Shown: positions 43,411 through 52,508, counted from the first letter of the stretch. The stretch is DNA of 64,000 bases from Mesorhizobium sp. NZP2298 (GCF_013170825.1 NZ_CP033365.1:992001-1056000); one strand, 5' to 3'. Program-made: numbers and translations. Notes: generated from the letters alone by a model not told the origin.

Positions 43411-44115
43411 CTAGACCCTGACACCCGACGGCACCGGTCCCCACTGGTTTTCGCGTCCCTGTGTCGGGATCAGGGCGAAGACCAGGATGATCAGGCTGCC
43501 GAAGGTCGGGATCAGGATGAGTAGGCAAAGCCAACCCGACAGGCCGAGATCGTGCAGGCGGCGCACGATCATACCGAGGCTGGGGAAGAACGTGGCCAGC
43601 AGGAAAGCGCCAAACAGCCCGATCGTCACCGCCGGCACCTCGATGCTGTCGAAATTGCCGACCTGGACATCGGTGAAAACGCCGACGCCGATGACCAACA
43701 GCAGCGCGATCGTCCAGAACAGGCAATAGCCCCAATATTCCTTGCGGCGGGCGCGGCCGGCGAAATTGAAATAGTTCTCAGTCATTGCTCGCCAGAAATA
43801 GGACCAGAGATCGGTGGGCTCGGCCGGCTCGGCCGACCGGCCGAAGGGCCGCGCCTGCGATGCGACGGCAGCCGGCGGGGGATTGGCTTGAGCTGGTGCG
43901 GCGGCGGCTTCGGCTGCCGGGCTTGCGGCCTGGGCGGCGATCGAGAAGACGTCACGGCCCTGGCCGCCGCCTGCCTGGAACTCGACCGCCGTTCCCTTGG
44001 GCATGGCGGTTTGCCGGCGAAGGTTCTCGCGGGTGAAAGTGTAGCGGTTGCCGTCGGCTCCGGTGATGAAGCCGAAGCCCTGGTCCTCGTCATAGTGGAG
44101 CACTTCGCCGCGCAT
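43411..44115 (-). CDS. Cold-shock-like domain fused to DUF805 membrane domain
   Basis: 234 residues from the ATG of MRGEVLHYD, with GGGGGTGGG upstream. Residues 1-67 resemble a cold-shock-type OB fold (GEVLHYDEDQGFGFITGADGNRYTFTREN), where the DGFGFI-type motif is normally RNA-binding. An Ala/Pro-rich linker (70-110) precedes DUF805 with four membrane spans (YWGYCLFWTIALLLVIGVGVF, VPAVTIGLFGAFLLATFFPSL, LSGWLCLLILIPTFGSLIILV). The fusion would tether a nucleic-acid-like binding domain to the inner membrane. Its function is unknown; similar architectures exist in Rhizobiales. Confidence 0.82.
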   Translation of the reverse strand: MRGEVLHYDEDQGFGFITGADGNRYTFTRENLRRQTAMPKGTAVEFQAGGGQGRDVFSIAAQAASPAAEAAAAPAQANPPPAAVASQARPFGRSAEPAEPTDLWSYFWRAMTENYFNFAGRARRKEYWGYCLFWTIALLLVIGVGVFTDVQVGNFDSIEVPAVTIGLFGAFLLATFFPSLGMIVRRLHDLGLSGWLCLLILIPTFGSLIILVFALIPTQGRENQWGPVPSGVRV

Positions 44116-44393
44116 CACCCACCCCCTTGTCGCCGCGTCCCTGCCAAGGTGTGGCACAGGGCCGAGCCCGGGGGCAAGGCCGTGCGACATGGCTACCACG
44201 GCAGCGGCAAATGAAGCATAAGGCTTCACGTGCAGCCGTTTTCACCAAAGCAGACGATGACCGCCGAGCATCCCGATGCCAGCGCCGCGACCGGGGATGG
44301 GCAGGTCGCAAGGCTTCCGAGGCCAGCCTCGTCCAGGCGGCGTGCGGAACACCAGGCACGCTGAACGCGACGGCTCGCCGCTTCAGCGCGGTC

Positions 44394-46259
44394 TTACGAG
44401 GGCCGCTTCGCCTTCTTGTGCTTCGGCGGGCCGGCATTGTCGAATTTCGGCTTGCCCGGCTTCCTTGTCCAGGGCTTTGCCTCATGCGCGGCTGCCGGGC
44501 GCTGGTCGGCTGCGGCCGGTGCGCGCTTCTCGAATTTGCGCTTCGGCGCGTTCGGATCGAATGGCGCCTTGCCGCGATGCGGTTTCTTGTCCGGGCTTGG
44601 CGGCTGGTAGCCGGCGCGCGACAGATCCGGCGTGCCCTCGAGCCGCTTCACCACGATGTTGCCCTGCAATTTGCGGTCGGGTCCGATGGCGGCCAGAAAA
44701 CGTTCGGCCCAGTCCGCCGCGATCTGCACGAAAGTCTCCTCAGGCTGCATCTTGATGGCGCCTATCTCGCGCTTGGAGATGCTGCCGGCCCGGCACAGCA
44801 TCGGGATCAGCCAGCGCGGCTCGGCATTCTGCCGGCGCCCGACCGACAGCGAGAACCAGACGCTGGCGCCGAAATCGTCGCGGCGGCTGGGCGCCTCGTC
44901 GCGGGGCGTGAATTTCTCGCCCACCGTTCTTTCACGCGAAGGCGTGAACGGGGCGACGTCCATCAGATCCTCGGGCGCCGAGCGGCTGGCGCGGCACTGG
45001 CGCACGAAGGCGGCCGCCACCTGTTCGGCGCCATGTCGGCTGAGAAGCGCGTCGATGAAGGTGCGCTCGTCATCCTTCACCGGCTCATCGAAGGCCGGAT
45101 CGGCGAGGATGCGCTCGTCGTCGCGGCGGATCACGTCGTCGGCCGAGGGCGGGCTCGCCCATGTCGCCTTGAGGCCGGCGTTCTGCAGCAGCCGTTCGGT
45201 GCGCCTGCGGGCGCTGCCCGGCACGATCAGCGCGCTGACGCCCTTGCGCCCGGCGCGCCCGGTGCGACCGCTGCGGTGCAGCAGCGTTTCGGGATTGGTC
45301 GGCAAATCAGCATGGATCACCAGTTCGAGGTTGGGCAGGTCGATGCCGCGCGCGGCGACGTCCGTTGCGATGCAGACCTTGGCGCGGCCGTCGCGCATGG
45401 CCTGCAGCGCGTGGCTGCGTTCGTTCTGGCTGAGCTCGCCCGACAGGGCCACGACCGAAAAATTGCGGTTGTTGAAGCGCGCGGTGAGATGGTTGACGGC
45501 GGCGCGCGTGTTGCAGAACACCAGCGCGTTCTTCGCTTCATAGAAACGCAGCACGTTGATGATGGCGTTCTCGCGGTCGGCCTGGGCGACGTTCAGCGCC
45601 CGGTATTCGATGTCGAGATGCTGCTTCTCCTCGCCGGCGGCGGAGATGCGCACGGCATCGCGCTGGTAGCCTTGAGCCAGCGTCGCGATCGAGCGCGGCA
45701 CGGTGGCCGAGAACATCAGGGTGCGGCGCTCGGCCGGGGCGGCGTCGAGGATGAATTCAAGGTCTTCGCGAAAGCCGAGATCGAGCATCTCGTCGGCCTC
45801 GTCGAGCACCACCGCCTTGAGCGCCGACATGTCGAGCGATTGCCGTGTGATGTGATCGCGCAGCCGGCCGGGCGTGCCGACGACGATGTGGGCGCCGCGC
45901 TCCAGCGCGCGCCGCTCGGTGCGCATGTCCATGCCGCCGACGCAGGATGCCACCGTGGCGCCGGTCGGCTCGTAGAGCCATTCCAGTTCGCGCGTCACCT
46001 GCAGCGCCAGCTCCCGCGTTGGCGCCACCGCCAATGCCAGTGGTGCCGTGGCCGCGCCAAAGCGTTCCGCGCCGTCGAGCAGCGTCGGGGCCATGGCAAG
46101 GCCGAAGGCCACGGTCTTGCCCGAACCGGTCTGCGCCGACACCAGTGCGTCGGCCTGCCCGAGCTCCAGCACGGCCTTCTGCACCGGCGTCAGCTCGGCA
46201 TAGCCGCGTTTTTCCAGCGCCTGTGCCAGCGCCGGAACGATACCTTCGAAATTGGACAT
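44394..46259 (-). CDS. DEAD-box RNA helicase with DbpA-type RNA-binding domain
   Basis: 621 residues. Helicase motifs: Q motif ELTPVQKAVL, I AQTGSGKT (42-49), Ia APTRELALQV, II DEAD (153-156), III SAT (184-186), V TDVAARGIDLP, VI HRSGRTGRAGR. After the core, residues 430-530 match a DbpA-like RNA-binding module (ARFLIPMLCRAGSISKREIGAIKM). The last 60 residues are Lys/Pro-rich and disordered. It probably works in rRNA assembly or cold adaptation. A repeat-rich 600-base gap precedes the promoter side. Confidence 0.94.
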   Translation of the reverse strand: MSNFEGIVPALAQALEKRGYAELTPVQKAVLELGQADALVSAQTGSGKTVAFGLAMAPTLLDGAERFGAATAPLALAVAPTRELALQVTRELEWLYEPTGATVASCVGGMDMRTERRALERGAHIVVGTPGRLRDHITRQSLDMSALKAVVLDEADEMLDLGFREDLEFILDAAPAERRTLMFSATVPRSIATLAQGYQRDAVRISAAGEEKQHLDIEYRALNVAQADRENAIINVLRFYEAKNALVFCNTRAAVNHLTARFNNRNFSVVALSGELSQNERSHALQAMRDGRAKVCIATDVAARGIDLPNLELVIHADLPTNPETLLHRSGRTGRAGRKGVSALIVPGSARRRTERLLQNAGLKATWASPPSADDVIRRDDERILADPAFDEPVKDDERTFIDALLSRHGAEQVAAAFVRQCRASRSAPEDLMDVAPFTPSRERTVGEKFTPRDEAPSRRDDFGASVWFSLSVGRRQNAEPRWLIPMLCRAGSISKREIGAIKMQPEETFVQIAADWAERFLAAIGPDRKLQGNIVVKRLEGTPDLSRAGYQPPSPDKKPHRGKAPFDPNAPKRKFEKRAPAAADQRPAAAHEAKPWTRKPGKPKFDNAGPPKHKKAKRPS

Positions 46260-46393
46260 CTCTCTCTTTCGGAATTCGGGGTCCTGCGCTCACCATGGAA
46301 CGCGAGCCGGGGCCGGCGCCTTGCCAGCCAAACAATCTTGGCCGTTCGTACTTCTTGGCGCCGCTCTTGTACAGGGCGAGCAGCACTGCCTTC

Positions 46394-46537
46394 CCTTCTC
46401 CCCTTGTGGGAGAAGGTGTCGCCGAAGGCGACGGATGAGGGGTGCTCCAGGGAAAGCCGACGCCTCACTCCGCTGGAACACCCCTCATCCGTCTCGGCGC
46501 TGTGCGCCGATCCACCTTCTCCCACAGGGAGAGAAGG
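46394..46537. repeat. Inverted pair of CCTTCTCCCC-family dispersed repeats
   Basis: The left copy has CCTTCTCCCCTTGTGGGAGA, a spacer, and GACGGATGAGGGGTGCTCCA. The right copy is its near-exact reverse complement, ending in CACAGGGAGAGAAGG. Each copy is itself a hairpin, and the whole forms a larger cruciform-capable palindrome. Related single copies are at 15033 and 48015. Confidence 0.75.
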
Positions 46538-46807
46538 AAAGCCGGGCCTCGTCCCAATTGACTCCTGTCGCAAACCGCGTAAAAGCCCGCTTCGAACGGG
46601 ATTGTCTTAGATGCGCGGCCTTTTGATGGCTCTTCTTGCATTCGACGCCCCCAGCCACAATGTAAAGCATTGGGCAGGGCGCTTGGACGCATCCGTCCGT
46701 TCCACCAAAACCCCATTCCTGGCCGAAAAAACTGGCAAAACCACCACCAAAACGGTGTGATTCCCTTGGCCTAACCACCCTCTCCCGGGTCCGGCCCGGG
46801 GGACGGA

Positions 46808-46830
46808 ACCCGCATCGGCCGGCGGGTTTT
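46808..46830 (+). terminator. Possible attenuator hairpin upstream of asd
   Basis: ACCCGC (46808-46813) pairs with GCGGGT (46822-46827) followed by TTTT, 40 bases before the asd start. Short and without an obvious leader peptide; it may simply end upstream transcription. Confidence 0.3.
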
Positions 46831-46867
46831 CTCCAAAAACCAAGCGGAGAGGGACAGGAGATATCAG

Positions 46868-47902
46868 ATGAGTTTCAAGGTTGCAGTCGTCGGCGCCACG
46901 GGCAATGTGGGCCGGGAAATGCTCAACATACTGGAAGAGCGCGGCTTTCCGGTAAGCGAAGTGGTGGCGCTGGCCTCGCGGCGCAGCCAGGGCACGGAAG
47001 TGTCGTTCGGCGACCGTACGCTGAAGGTCAGGGCGCTCGACCAATATGATTTTTCCGACACCGACATCTGCGTCATGTCGGCTGGCGGCAATGTCTCCAA
47101 GGAATGGTCGCCCAAGATCGGCAAGCAGGGCTGCGTCGTCATCGATAATTCGTCGGCCTTCCGCTACGATCAGGACGTGCCGCTGATCGTGCCGGAAGTG
47201 AACCCGGGCGCGATCTCGCTGTTCACGCGCAAGAACATCATCGCCAACCCGAACTGCTCGACGGCGCAGCTCGTCGTGGCGCTGAAGCCGCTGCACGATT
47301 TCGCCACCATCAAGCGCGTCGTCGTCGCCACCTACCAGTCGGTGTCGGGCGCCGGCAAGGAAGGCATGGACGAGCTCTTCACCCAGACCCGCGCGGTGTT
47401 TGTCGCCGACCAGGTCGACGTCAAGAAGTTCACCAAGCGCATCGCCTTCAACGTCATCCCGCATATCGACGTCTTCCTCGACGACGGCTTCACCAAGGAA
47501 GAGTGGAAGATGGTCGCCGAGACCAAGAAGATGCTCGACCCCAAGATCAAGCTAACGGCGACCTGCGTGCGCGTGCCGGTGTTCATCGGCCATTCGGAAG
47601 CGGTCAATATCGAGTTCGAGAAGCCGATCACCGCCGACGAGGCGCGCGATATCCTGCGTGACGCTCCCGGCTGCCAGGTCTTGGACAAGCGCGAGGACGG
47701 AGGCTACATCACGCCGCTGGAATCGGCCGGCGAGGACGCCACCTTCATCTCGCGCATCCGCGAGGATTCGACCGTCGACAACGGCCTGTCGATGTGGGTG
47801 GTGTCGGACAATCTGCGCAAGGGCGCGGCCCTCAACGCGGTGCAGATCGCCGAGCTGCTGGTCGAGCGCGGCCTGATCCAGCCGAAGAAGAAGGCGGCCT
47901 GA
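46868..47902 (+). CDS. asd: Aspartate-semialdehyde dehydrogenase
   Basis: 344 residues, with AGGAG upstream. NADP site G9-A-T-G12-N-V-G15, catalytic C130 in NPNCSTAQLV, and the C-terminal RVPVFIGHSEAVN with the catalytic His. It reduces aspartyl phosphate to the semialdehyde in the shared path to lysine/DAP, threonine and methionine. The leuB-to-asd neighbourhood is conserved in rhizobia. A GC-rich repeat follows it. Confidence 0.97.
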   Translation: MSFKVAVVGATGNVGREMLNILEERGFPVSEVVALASRRSQGTEVSFGDRTLKVRALDQYDFSDTDICVMSAGGNVSKEWSPKIGKQGCVVIDNSSAFRYDQDVPLIVPEVNPGAISLFTRKNIIANPNCSTAQLVVALKPLHDFATIKRVVVATYQSVSGAGKEGMDELFTQTRAVFVADQVDVKKFTKRIAFNVIPHIDVFLDDGFTKEEWKMVAETKKMLDPKIKLTATCVRVPVFIGHSEAVNIEFEKPITADEARDILRDAPGCQVLDKREDGGYITPLESAGEDATFISRIREDSTVDNGLSMWVVSDNLRKGAALNAVQIAELLVERGLIQPKKKAA

Positions 47903-48014
47903 GGCTGGTTTGTTTTCGCTCACGGGCCGTATCGCCGCTGCCGCGGCGGGCCCTCCGCGAGGGCGCCGGACGACCGGCGGCCCGCGGTCGCGGGCTCGGC
48001 CTTCGGCCGGGGTT

Positions 48015-48068
48015 CTCCCTCTCCCCGTTCACGGGGAGAAGGTACCGGCAGGGGGATGAGGGGCGGCG
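48015..48068. repeat. CCTTCTCCCC-family dispersed repeat, copy at asd 3' end
   Basis: CTCCCTCTCCCCGTTCACGG begins a hairpin with GGGGAGAAGG, followed by the GGTACCGGCAGGGGGATGAG tail shared with the 15-kb copy. Lies 113 bases after asd. Confidence 0.7.
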
Positions 48069-48091
48069 CCGGCCTGTGTTGAGAAACGACC

Positions 48092-48544
48092 ATGAACGAT
48101 ACCGCCAAAGTCAGGCTACGCCCGGCCATCGGTTCTGACGCCGCTGCTATCGCAAAACTCATGCGGGCAGCACTTGGCTCGTTTGACTGGATGCCGGTCA
48201 TCCACACGCCAGCCAAGGACCTTGCCTTCATCCGCGACATCGTCCTGCCACGGCAGAAGGTGACGGTCGCCGAGGCCGGTAGCGAGATCGTCGGCTTCAT
48301 CGCCGTCAGCGGCGATTGGGTGGAACAACTCTATCTCGACCCGGCCTGGACAGGGCGAGGCATAGGCAGCCGGTTGCTGATCGACGCGACCGCTGCCTTG
48401 CCGGTCGTGAAACTCCATTGCTTCCAGGCCAACACCGGCGCCCGGCGTTTCTATGAGCGGCATGGGTTCCGTGCGGAAGCGTTCGGCGATGGCACCACCA
48501 ACGAGGAAGGCCTGCCGGATATTCTGTACGTCCGCAGACGCTGA
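48092..48544 (+). CDS. GNAT family N-acetyltransferase
   Basis: 150 residues. LRPAIGSDAAAIAKLMRAALGS at the N-terminus; acetyl-CoA loop LDPAWTGRGIGSRLL; and VKLHCFQANTGARRFYERHGFRAEAF near the end. The acceptor is unknown. A dispersed repeat precedes it, so promoter elements may be shared with that repeat. It is convergent with the ACT-domain gene, only four bases between stops. Confidence 0.88.
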   Translation: MNDTAKVRLRPAIGSDAAAIAKLMRAALGSFDWMPVIHTPAKDLAFIRDIVLPRQKVTVAEAGSEIVGFIAVSGDWVEQLYLDPAWTGRGIGSRLLIDATAALPVVKLHCFQANTGARRFYERHGFRAEAFGDGTTNEEGLPDILYVRRR

Positions 48545-48548
48545 CCGC

Positions 48549-48962
48549 TTACTGAACCCCTTCGTTCTCCGCCGCCAGTCCAAGCAACAAGACCATTGCC
48601 TCCTCCGCCCGCTCCGCCGGCACGAACAGATGATCGTGATAGAATGCCGAGACAGGATTGACGCCCATGCCTGCGGCGGCGAGCCGTGTGGCGATGGCGG
48701 CGAGGAAGCCGACCGCTTCCAGCGACGAGTGGATGTTCAGCGTGATCATCCGGCAGCGGAACGAGGCGGTCAGTCCCATCGCGCTGGCAGTGTTCTCGGT
48801 CACGATCAGCGTCGTGCCCTCGCGCTCGCGAAACATCATCATAGGTTCGAGGCCTTCTGGCTGCGGAACGCCGGGCGCCTGCGTGACAAAGACATAGGTC
48901 TCGTCAAGCAATTCCGGCGTCATCGACGCCAACAGGGTCTTCAGATCGGTTTCGCCGGCCAT
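48549..48962 (-). CDS. ACT domain-containing protein (DUF2241/COG3602)
   Basis: 137 residues. LKTLLASMTPELLDETYVFVT, then FREREGTTLIVTENTASAMGLT and SLEAVGFLAAIATRLAAAGMGVNPVSAFYHDHLFVPAERAEEAM, with the ACT-like ligand fold in the second half. Members are thought to bind amino acids and regulate metabolism, but no partner is known. Monocistronic. Confidence 0.86.
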   Translation of the reverse strand: MAGETDLKTLLASMTPELLDETYVFVTQAPGVPQPEGLEPMMMFREREGTTLIVTENTASAMGLTASFRCRMITLNIHSSLEAVGFLAAIATRLAAAGMGVNPVSAFYHDHLFVPAERAEEAMVLLLGLAAENEGVQ

Positions 48963-49144
48963 TCGTCTCGCCTATATCGGGCGGGCCAAGACCCGCAGGC
49001 TTCTCAATATCCGCAACCTGTACATGCCGATAGTCCACGCACCGGGCGCACGACATCGCGATGTCGCTGACGGCTGGGCTTGCGGATCTGCCGCATCGCA
49101 CAATACAGAGGCTAGGGCCGATGCCGGTCCGTGAAAGGCCGCCC

Positions 49145-50050
49145 ATGATCGTTCGCCCGCGCCCCAACTTCCTGCAGCTGTTCTTCATCATGCGCGGCTC
49201 CGTGGTGCCGCGCATCCTGCCGCAGATCTTCGGGTTCGCCATCTATTCGGCGGTCATCCTTGCCCTGGCGCGGTGGTTCAAGCTCGATCTCGGCGTCTTC
49301 AACATCGCGCCGTTCGGACTGGTGGGCGTGACGCTGTCCATCTATCTGTCGTTCCGCAACAACGCCGCCTATGACCGCTGGTGGGAAGCGCGCAAGCTCT
49401 GGGGCACGCTGGTTTTCGAAATCCGCAACCTGGCGCGCGCCACGACCAGTCTCATTCCCGATCCGGCCGAACAGCGTGCCTTGCTGATGGAGGCGCTGGC
49501 CTTCTGCCATTTCCTGCGCGGCCAGTTGCGCAAGACCGACAGCATCAAGGACGCCCGTGCCTTCATCGACGCCGAAGCGGAGACCGTTGCAGCCTTTGCC
49601 AATCCGGCGGACGAGATGGTCAGGCGCATGGGCCGGCGCGCCAATACACAGCGCCGTGCGGGCGAAGTCGATCCGATCGGCTTCCGCATCCTGGACGAGA
49701 GGCTGGCATCGATCACGGCCATCCAGGCCGGCTGCGAGCGGATCGCCGGCACGCCCTTGCCATTCGCTTATACGTTGCTTGTGCATCGCACGGCCTACAT
49801 CGTCTGCCTGCTCCTGCCCATCGGGCTGATCTCGACCACGGGCTGGGCGACGCCGCTGTTCACCGCGCTGATCGCCTACACATTCTTTGGCCTCGACGCG
49901 CTTTCGGAAGAGCTCGAGGATCCTTTCGGCACCGAGGCCAACGACCTCGCCCTCGACGGCCTGTGCCGCGTTTGCGAGATCTCGGTGTTCGAGGCACTGG
50001 GCGAAACGCCGCCGAAAATGCTCCCGGCCGAAAAGTTCTATTTCTCGTAA
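49145..50050 (+). CDS. Bestrophin family ion channel-like protein
   Basis: 301 residues from the ATG of MIVRPRPNFLQLFF; an upstream ATG at 49121 is possible. Bestrophin hallmarks: IVRPRPNF, RGSVVPRILPQ, LSIYLSFRNNAAYDRWWEARKLWG, VHRTAYIVCLLLPIGL and the acidic EELEDPFG segment that contacts ligand and Ca2+ in animal bestrophins. Bacterial members form pentameric channels, often cation-selective. No partner gene. The following gap holds no gene. Confidence 0.92.
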   Translation: MIVRPRPNFLQLFFIMRGSVVPRILPQIFGFAIYSAVILALARWFKLDLGVFNIAPFGLVGVTLSIYLSFRNNAAYDRWWEARKLWGTLVFEIRNLARATTSLIPDPAEQRALLMEALAFCHFLRGQLRKTDSIKDARAFIDAEAETVAAFANPADEMVRRMGRRANTQRRAGEVDPIGFRILDERLASITAIQAGCERIAGTPLPFAYTLLVHRTAYIVCLLLPIGLISTTGWATPLFTALIAYTFFGLDALSEELEDPFGTEANDLALDGLCRVCEISVFEALGETPPKMLPAEKFYFS

Positions 50051-50181
50051 ATCCGGTCCGGCTTGCCTGCCGGCCAAAGGACGGACCGAAAAAACCCAAC
50101 CCCCTGTAGGATTGCCGCCTCAGGCCGCGTCCTTGGTTCGACCCCAGCGAAAGGGGCCAGAACCAACCGGAGGGAACGTTG

Positions 50182-50592
50182 ATGAGCATTTCCGAAACCG
50201 CGCCTGTCTCGTCCGGCGCCTTGTGGACCGGCCGTGCGCTCAGCGGCCTCATCATCCTGTTCATGATCTTCGACGGCGCCATCAAGCTGCCGCCGCTCGA
50301 TGTCGTCACCCAGACGATGGTGCCGCTCGGCTGGCCGGCGCAGCCCAATGTCGCGCGCATGCTCGGCGTCATCGGCCTGATCGCGACCGCGCTTTACGCA
50401 CTACCGCGCAGCTCGGTGCTCGGCGCCATCCTGCTCACCGCCTATATGGGCGGCGCCATCGCCACCAATGCGCGGATCGGCAATCCGCTGTTCTCGCACA
50501 CGCTGTTCGGCGTCTATCTCGGCATCATCCTGTGGGGCGGCCTCTATCTGCGCGACCCCAGGGTGCGCGCGCTGATCCCGTTCGGCCGATAA
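50182..50592 (+). CDS. DoxX family membrane protein
   Basis: 136 residues from the ATG after GGAGGG. Four spans, with FDGAIKLPPLDVVTQTM, NVARMLGVIGLIATALYAL and TAYMGGAIATNARIGNPLFSHTLFG showing the DoxX/DoxD-like pattern. Functions range from thiosulfate:quinone oxidation to stress integrity; none is assigned here. 69 bases upstream of the SRPBCC gene in the same direction. Confidence 0.85.
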   Translation: MSISETAPVSSGALWTGRALSGLIILFMIFDGAIKLPPLDVVTQTMVPLGWPAQPNVARMLGVIGLIATALYALPRSSVLGAILLTAYMGGAIATNARIGNPLFSHTLFGVYLGIILWGGLYLRDPRVRALIPFGR

Positions 50593-50661
50593 GTACATTT
50601 GGGGCAATTCCGGACGGAAAACCGCTTCACACTTTTCCTGGAATTGCTTTGGGAGAGAAAA

Positions 50662-51189
50662 ATGTTCAGCACCATCCTCATCATCCTGCTCGTCATCATC
50701 GCGGCCGTCCTCATCCATGCCGCGACGCGGCCCAATGATTTCGTCACCACCCGCACCGCCACCATCAAGGCCCCGCCGGAAGTGATCTTCCCACTGATCA
50801 ATGATTTCAGCCGCTGGCCGACATGGTCGCCTTACGAAAAGCTCGACCCCAACATGAAGCGCACGCTCTCCGGCGCGCAAAGCGGCAAGGGTGCCGTCTA
50901 TGCCTGGGAAGGCAATGGCAAGGCCGGCAAGGGGCGCATGGAGATCGTCAACTCGGTGGCGTCCTCGCTGGTGTCGCTCAAGCTCGATTTCGAGAAGCCG
51001 TTCCGGGCCAACAACAGCGTCGACTTCACCTTGACGCCTTCGGGCGATGATACCTCCGTCACCTGGGCCATGCGCGGCAGCCGCCCCTTTATCGCCAAGC
51101 TGATGGGCCTGTTCATGAATTTCGACACGCTGATCGGCCGGGATTTCGAGGTCGGTCTCGCCAATTTGAAGCGCCTCAGCGAGGCATGA
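50662..51189 (+). CDS. SRPBCC family protein with N-terminal membrane anchor
   Basis: 175 residues from the ATG of MFSTILIILLVIIAAVLIH, with GGGAGAGAAAA upstream. The first 18 residues form an anchor; the rest is a Bet v1/polyketide-cyclase fold (ATIKAPPEVIFPLINDFSRWPTWSPYEKLDP, AMRGSRPFIAKLMGLFMNFDTLIGRDFEVGL). Common in DoxX gene pairs, as here. Ligand unknown. Confidence 0.87.
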   Translation: MFSTILIILLVIIAAVLIHAATRPNDFVTTRTATIKAPPEVIFPLINDFSRWPTWSPYEKLDPNMKRTLSGAQSGKGAVYAWEGNGKAGKGRMEIVNSVASSLVSLKLDFEKPFRANNSVDFTLTPSGDDTSVTWAMRGSRPFIAKLMGLFMNFDTLIGRDFEVGLANLKRLSEA

Positions 51190-51305
51190 TCGGCGTGGGA
51201 CGATGCTGCGGGGGCGAGATCGTCATTCTCCTCGGGATCAAATCAGCCGTCTGAGAGTTAAGGACTCGGCGGCGAGACGGCGATCCGCGTGTGAGAGGAA
51301 CGAAA

Positions 51306-51569
51306 ATGAAGAAAATCCTGACTATTCTGGTATTGGCGACGGCGCTCGGTGCGTGCTCGCAGACGGAGAAAGGCGCCGCGGTCGGCGGTCTTGGCGGCGC
51401 TGCGATCGGCGCAGCCGTGGCCGGAGATCCGGTCCAAGGCGCTGTCGTCGGAGGCGCGGTTGGCGCCGTTGCGGGCGCCCTGATAGGCCATGCGAGCGAA
51501 AGCGGCCAATGCCGCTATCGCGACCGTCACGGCCGTGTCTATGTAGACCGCTGCCCGCGCGGCTATTGA
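51306..51569 (+). CDS. Glycine zipper (2TM-type) lipoprotein
   Basis: 87 residues from the ATG of MKKILTIL, with GAGAGGAAC upstream. Lipobox LGAC gives a mature lipoprotein at C17. Then alternating GGLGGAAIGAAVAGDPVQGAVVGGAVGAVAGALIG, the glycine zipper repeat, which forms paired membrane helices. A short basic tail with two Cys follows. Envelope stabilisation or outer membrane association is likely. It is followed by a bidirectional terminator. Confidence 0.88.
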   Translation: MKKILTILVLATALGACSQTEKGAAVGGLGGAAIGAAVAGDPVQGAVVGGAVGAVAGALIGHASESGQCRYRDRHGRVYVDRCPRGY

Positions 51570-51591
51570 CCGGCACTGGACTGTAGCCGGC

Positions 51592-51619
51592 GAAACGGCG
51601 GGCACGGGCCCGCCGTTTC
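51592..51619. terminator. Bidirectional terminator hairpin, 12-bp perfect stem
   Basis: GAAACGGCGGGC (51592-51603) and GCCCGCCGTTTC (51608-51619) with loop ACGG, lying between the convergent lipoprotein and hydrolase genes. The same arm AAACGGCGGGC reappears at 52509-52534 at the other end of the hydrolase gene. Confidence 0.85.
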
Positions 51620-52473
51620 TACAGCAGTTCCCGGATGGCTTGCCAGGCGTCACGGCCGAGACGCGCGTCGGCAAGATCATTGCCGCCATGTGCGTGCGAT
51701 CCAGACCGTGGCGTCGTTTCACCCGGCAGCAGAATGCGGTGGCCCGCGTCGGGGGAGCAAACGAGGCGCGTGGCCTTTCCGGCATCGTTTCGGCGCTGGA
51801 CAATCGACCGGGCAAAATCCAGCGATGGCCACAGCGCGTCATCGCCGCCCGCGACCAGCACAATCTCCGCCGAAGTGGCCTCGACGGGAATGGCAGCCCT
51901 GTCTGCCTCCTGCCTGAAGGTTGTCAGGCAGTGCTCGAAAAGCCCCCTGTAGGACACAAGGCCATCGACGTGGCTCGCGTTCCAATGCGGGTCGGTTGGA
52001 ACGAACGGGAGTGGAAGCCCCTTCAGCGTCCACGAAGAGCGCTCGGGCCAGCTCATGCCGTCGCGGCCCGGCCCGATATTTCCCCAAACCACCGATGTCG
52101 GGCTGATCGCAGCCACGGCATCGATGCGCGTGTCATGAGCCGCCGCAAGCAAGGATGCTTCGGCGCCTTTCGAGGTGCCGGCATAGACGATGCGGCGGCA
52201 ACCCAACCCGACAAGGCAGTCTGTTGCCGCGAAAAACGTCTCGAGAGGGATTTCGCAGATGCCGGGAACCTGGCCTTCGCCGCCGAACCACTGGAGCGCG
52301 AGCGCGGACGCCCCTTCCCTGGCAAACAGTCCGGCGCGAGCGGCATCGACACGGCCGCTCGATCCGCTCAACACAACGACACCCGTCGTGGCATCAGCGC
52401 ATCGCAACAGCGCACCGGCAACGCCGCCTGAGAGGATTTCTTCCGTGACTGCCTGCTCGCCCATCCGCTCCAT
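51619..52473 (-). CDS. Acyl-CoA thioester hydrolase/BAAT C-terminal domain-like alpha/beta hydrolase
   Basis: 284 residues from the ATG of MERMGEQAV. A longer frame to 52521 exists, but those codons are the rpsP terminator hairpin and are not credible as protein. Alpha/beta-hydrolase features: RIVYAGTSKGAEASLL with the nucleophile Ser, VLVAGGDDALWPS with Asp, and DAGHRILLPGE with the catalytic His. The BAAT_C family acts on CoA esters or bile-acid-like conjugates. Natural substrate unknown. It is flanked by two copies of the same hairpin. Confidence 0.82.
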   Translation of the reverse strand: MERMGEQAVTEEILSGGVAGALLRCADATTGVVVLSGSSGRVDAARAGLFAREGASALALQWFGGEGQVPGICEIPLETFFAATDCLVGLGCRRIVYAGTSKGAEASLLAAAHDTRIDAVAAISPTSVVWGNIGPGRDGMSWPERSSWTLKGLPLPFVPTDPHWNASHVDGLVSYRGLFEHCLTTFRQEADRAAIPVEATSAEIVLVAGGDDALWPSLDFARSIVQRRNDAGKATRLVCSPDAGHRILLPGETTPRSGSHAHGGNDLADARLGRDAWQAIRELL

Positions 52474-52508
52474 CAGCCTGAATGCCACGGCATTGCCGGA
52501 CCATAGCA

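Larger units (their letters stand above)
46260..46867. other. Long intergenic gap with paired REP-like repeats and asd leader
   Basis: This 608-base gap between the divergent helicase and asd genes has no credible coding frame. It holds the inverted pair of CCTTCTCCCC-type repeats (46394-46537) and, near asd, a CCCGC/GCGGG hairpin followed by TTTT that could be an attenuator. The middle part (46560-46800) shows no clear signal. Confidence 0.6.

Noticed and set aside
46260..46867. CRISPR-like array in the repeat-rich gap
   Set aside because: The repeats are two inverted hairpin copies, not regularly spaced direct repeats, and no cas genes are present.
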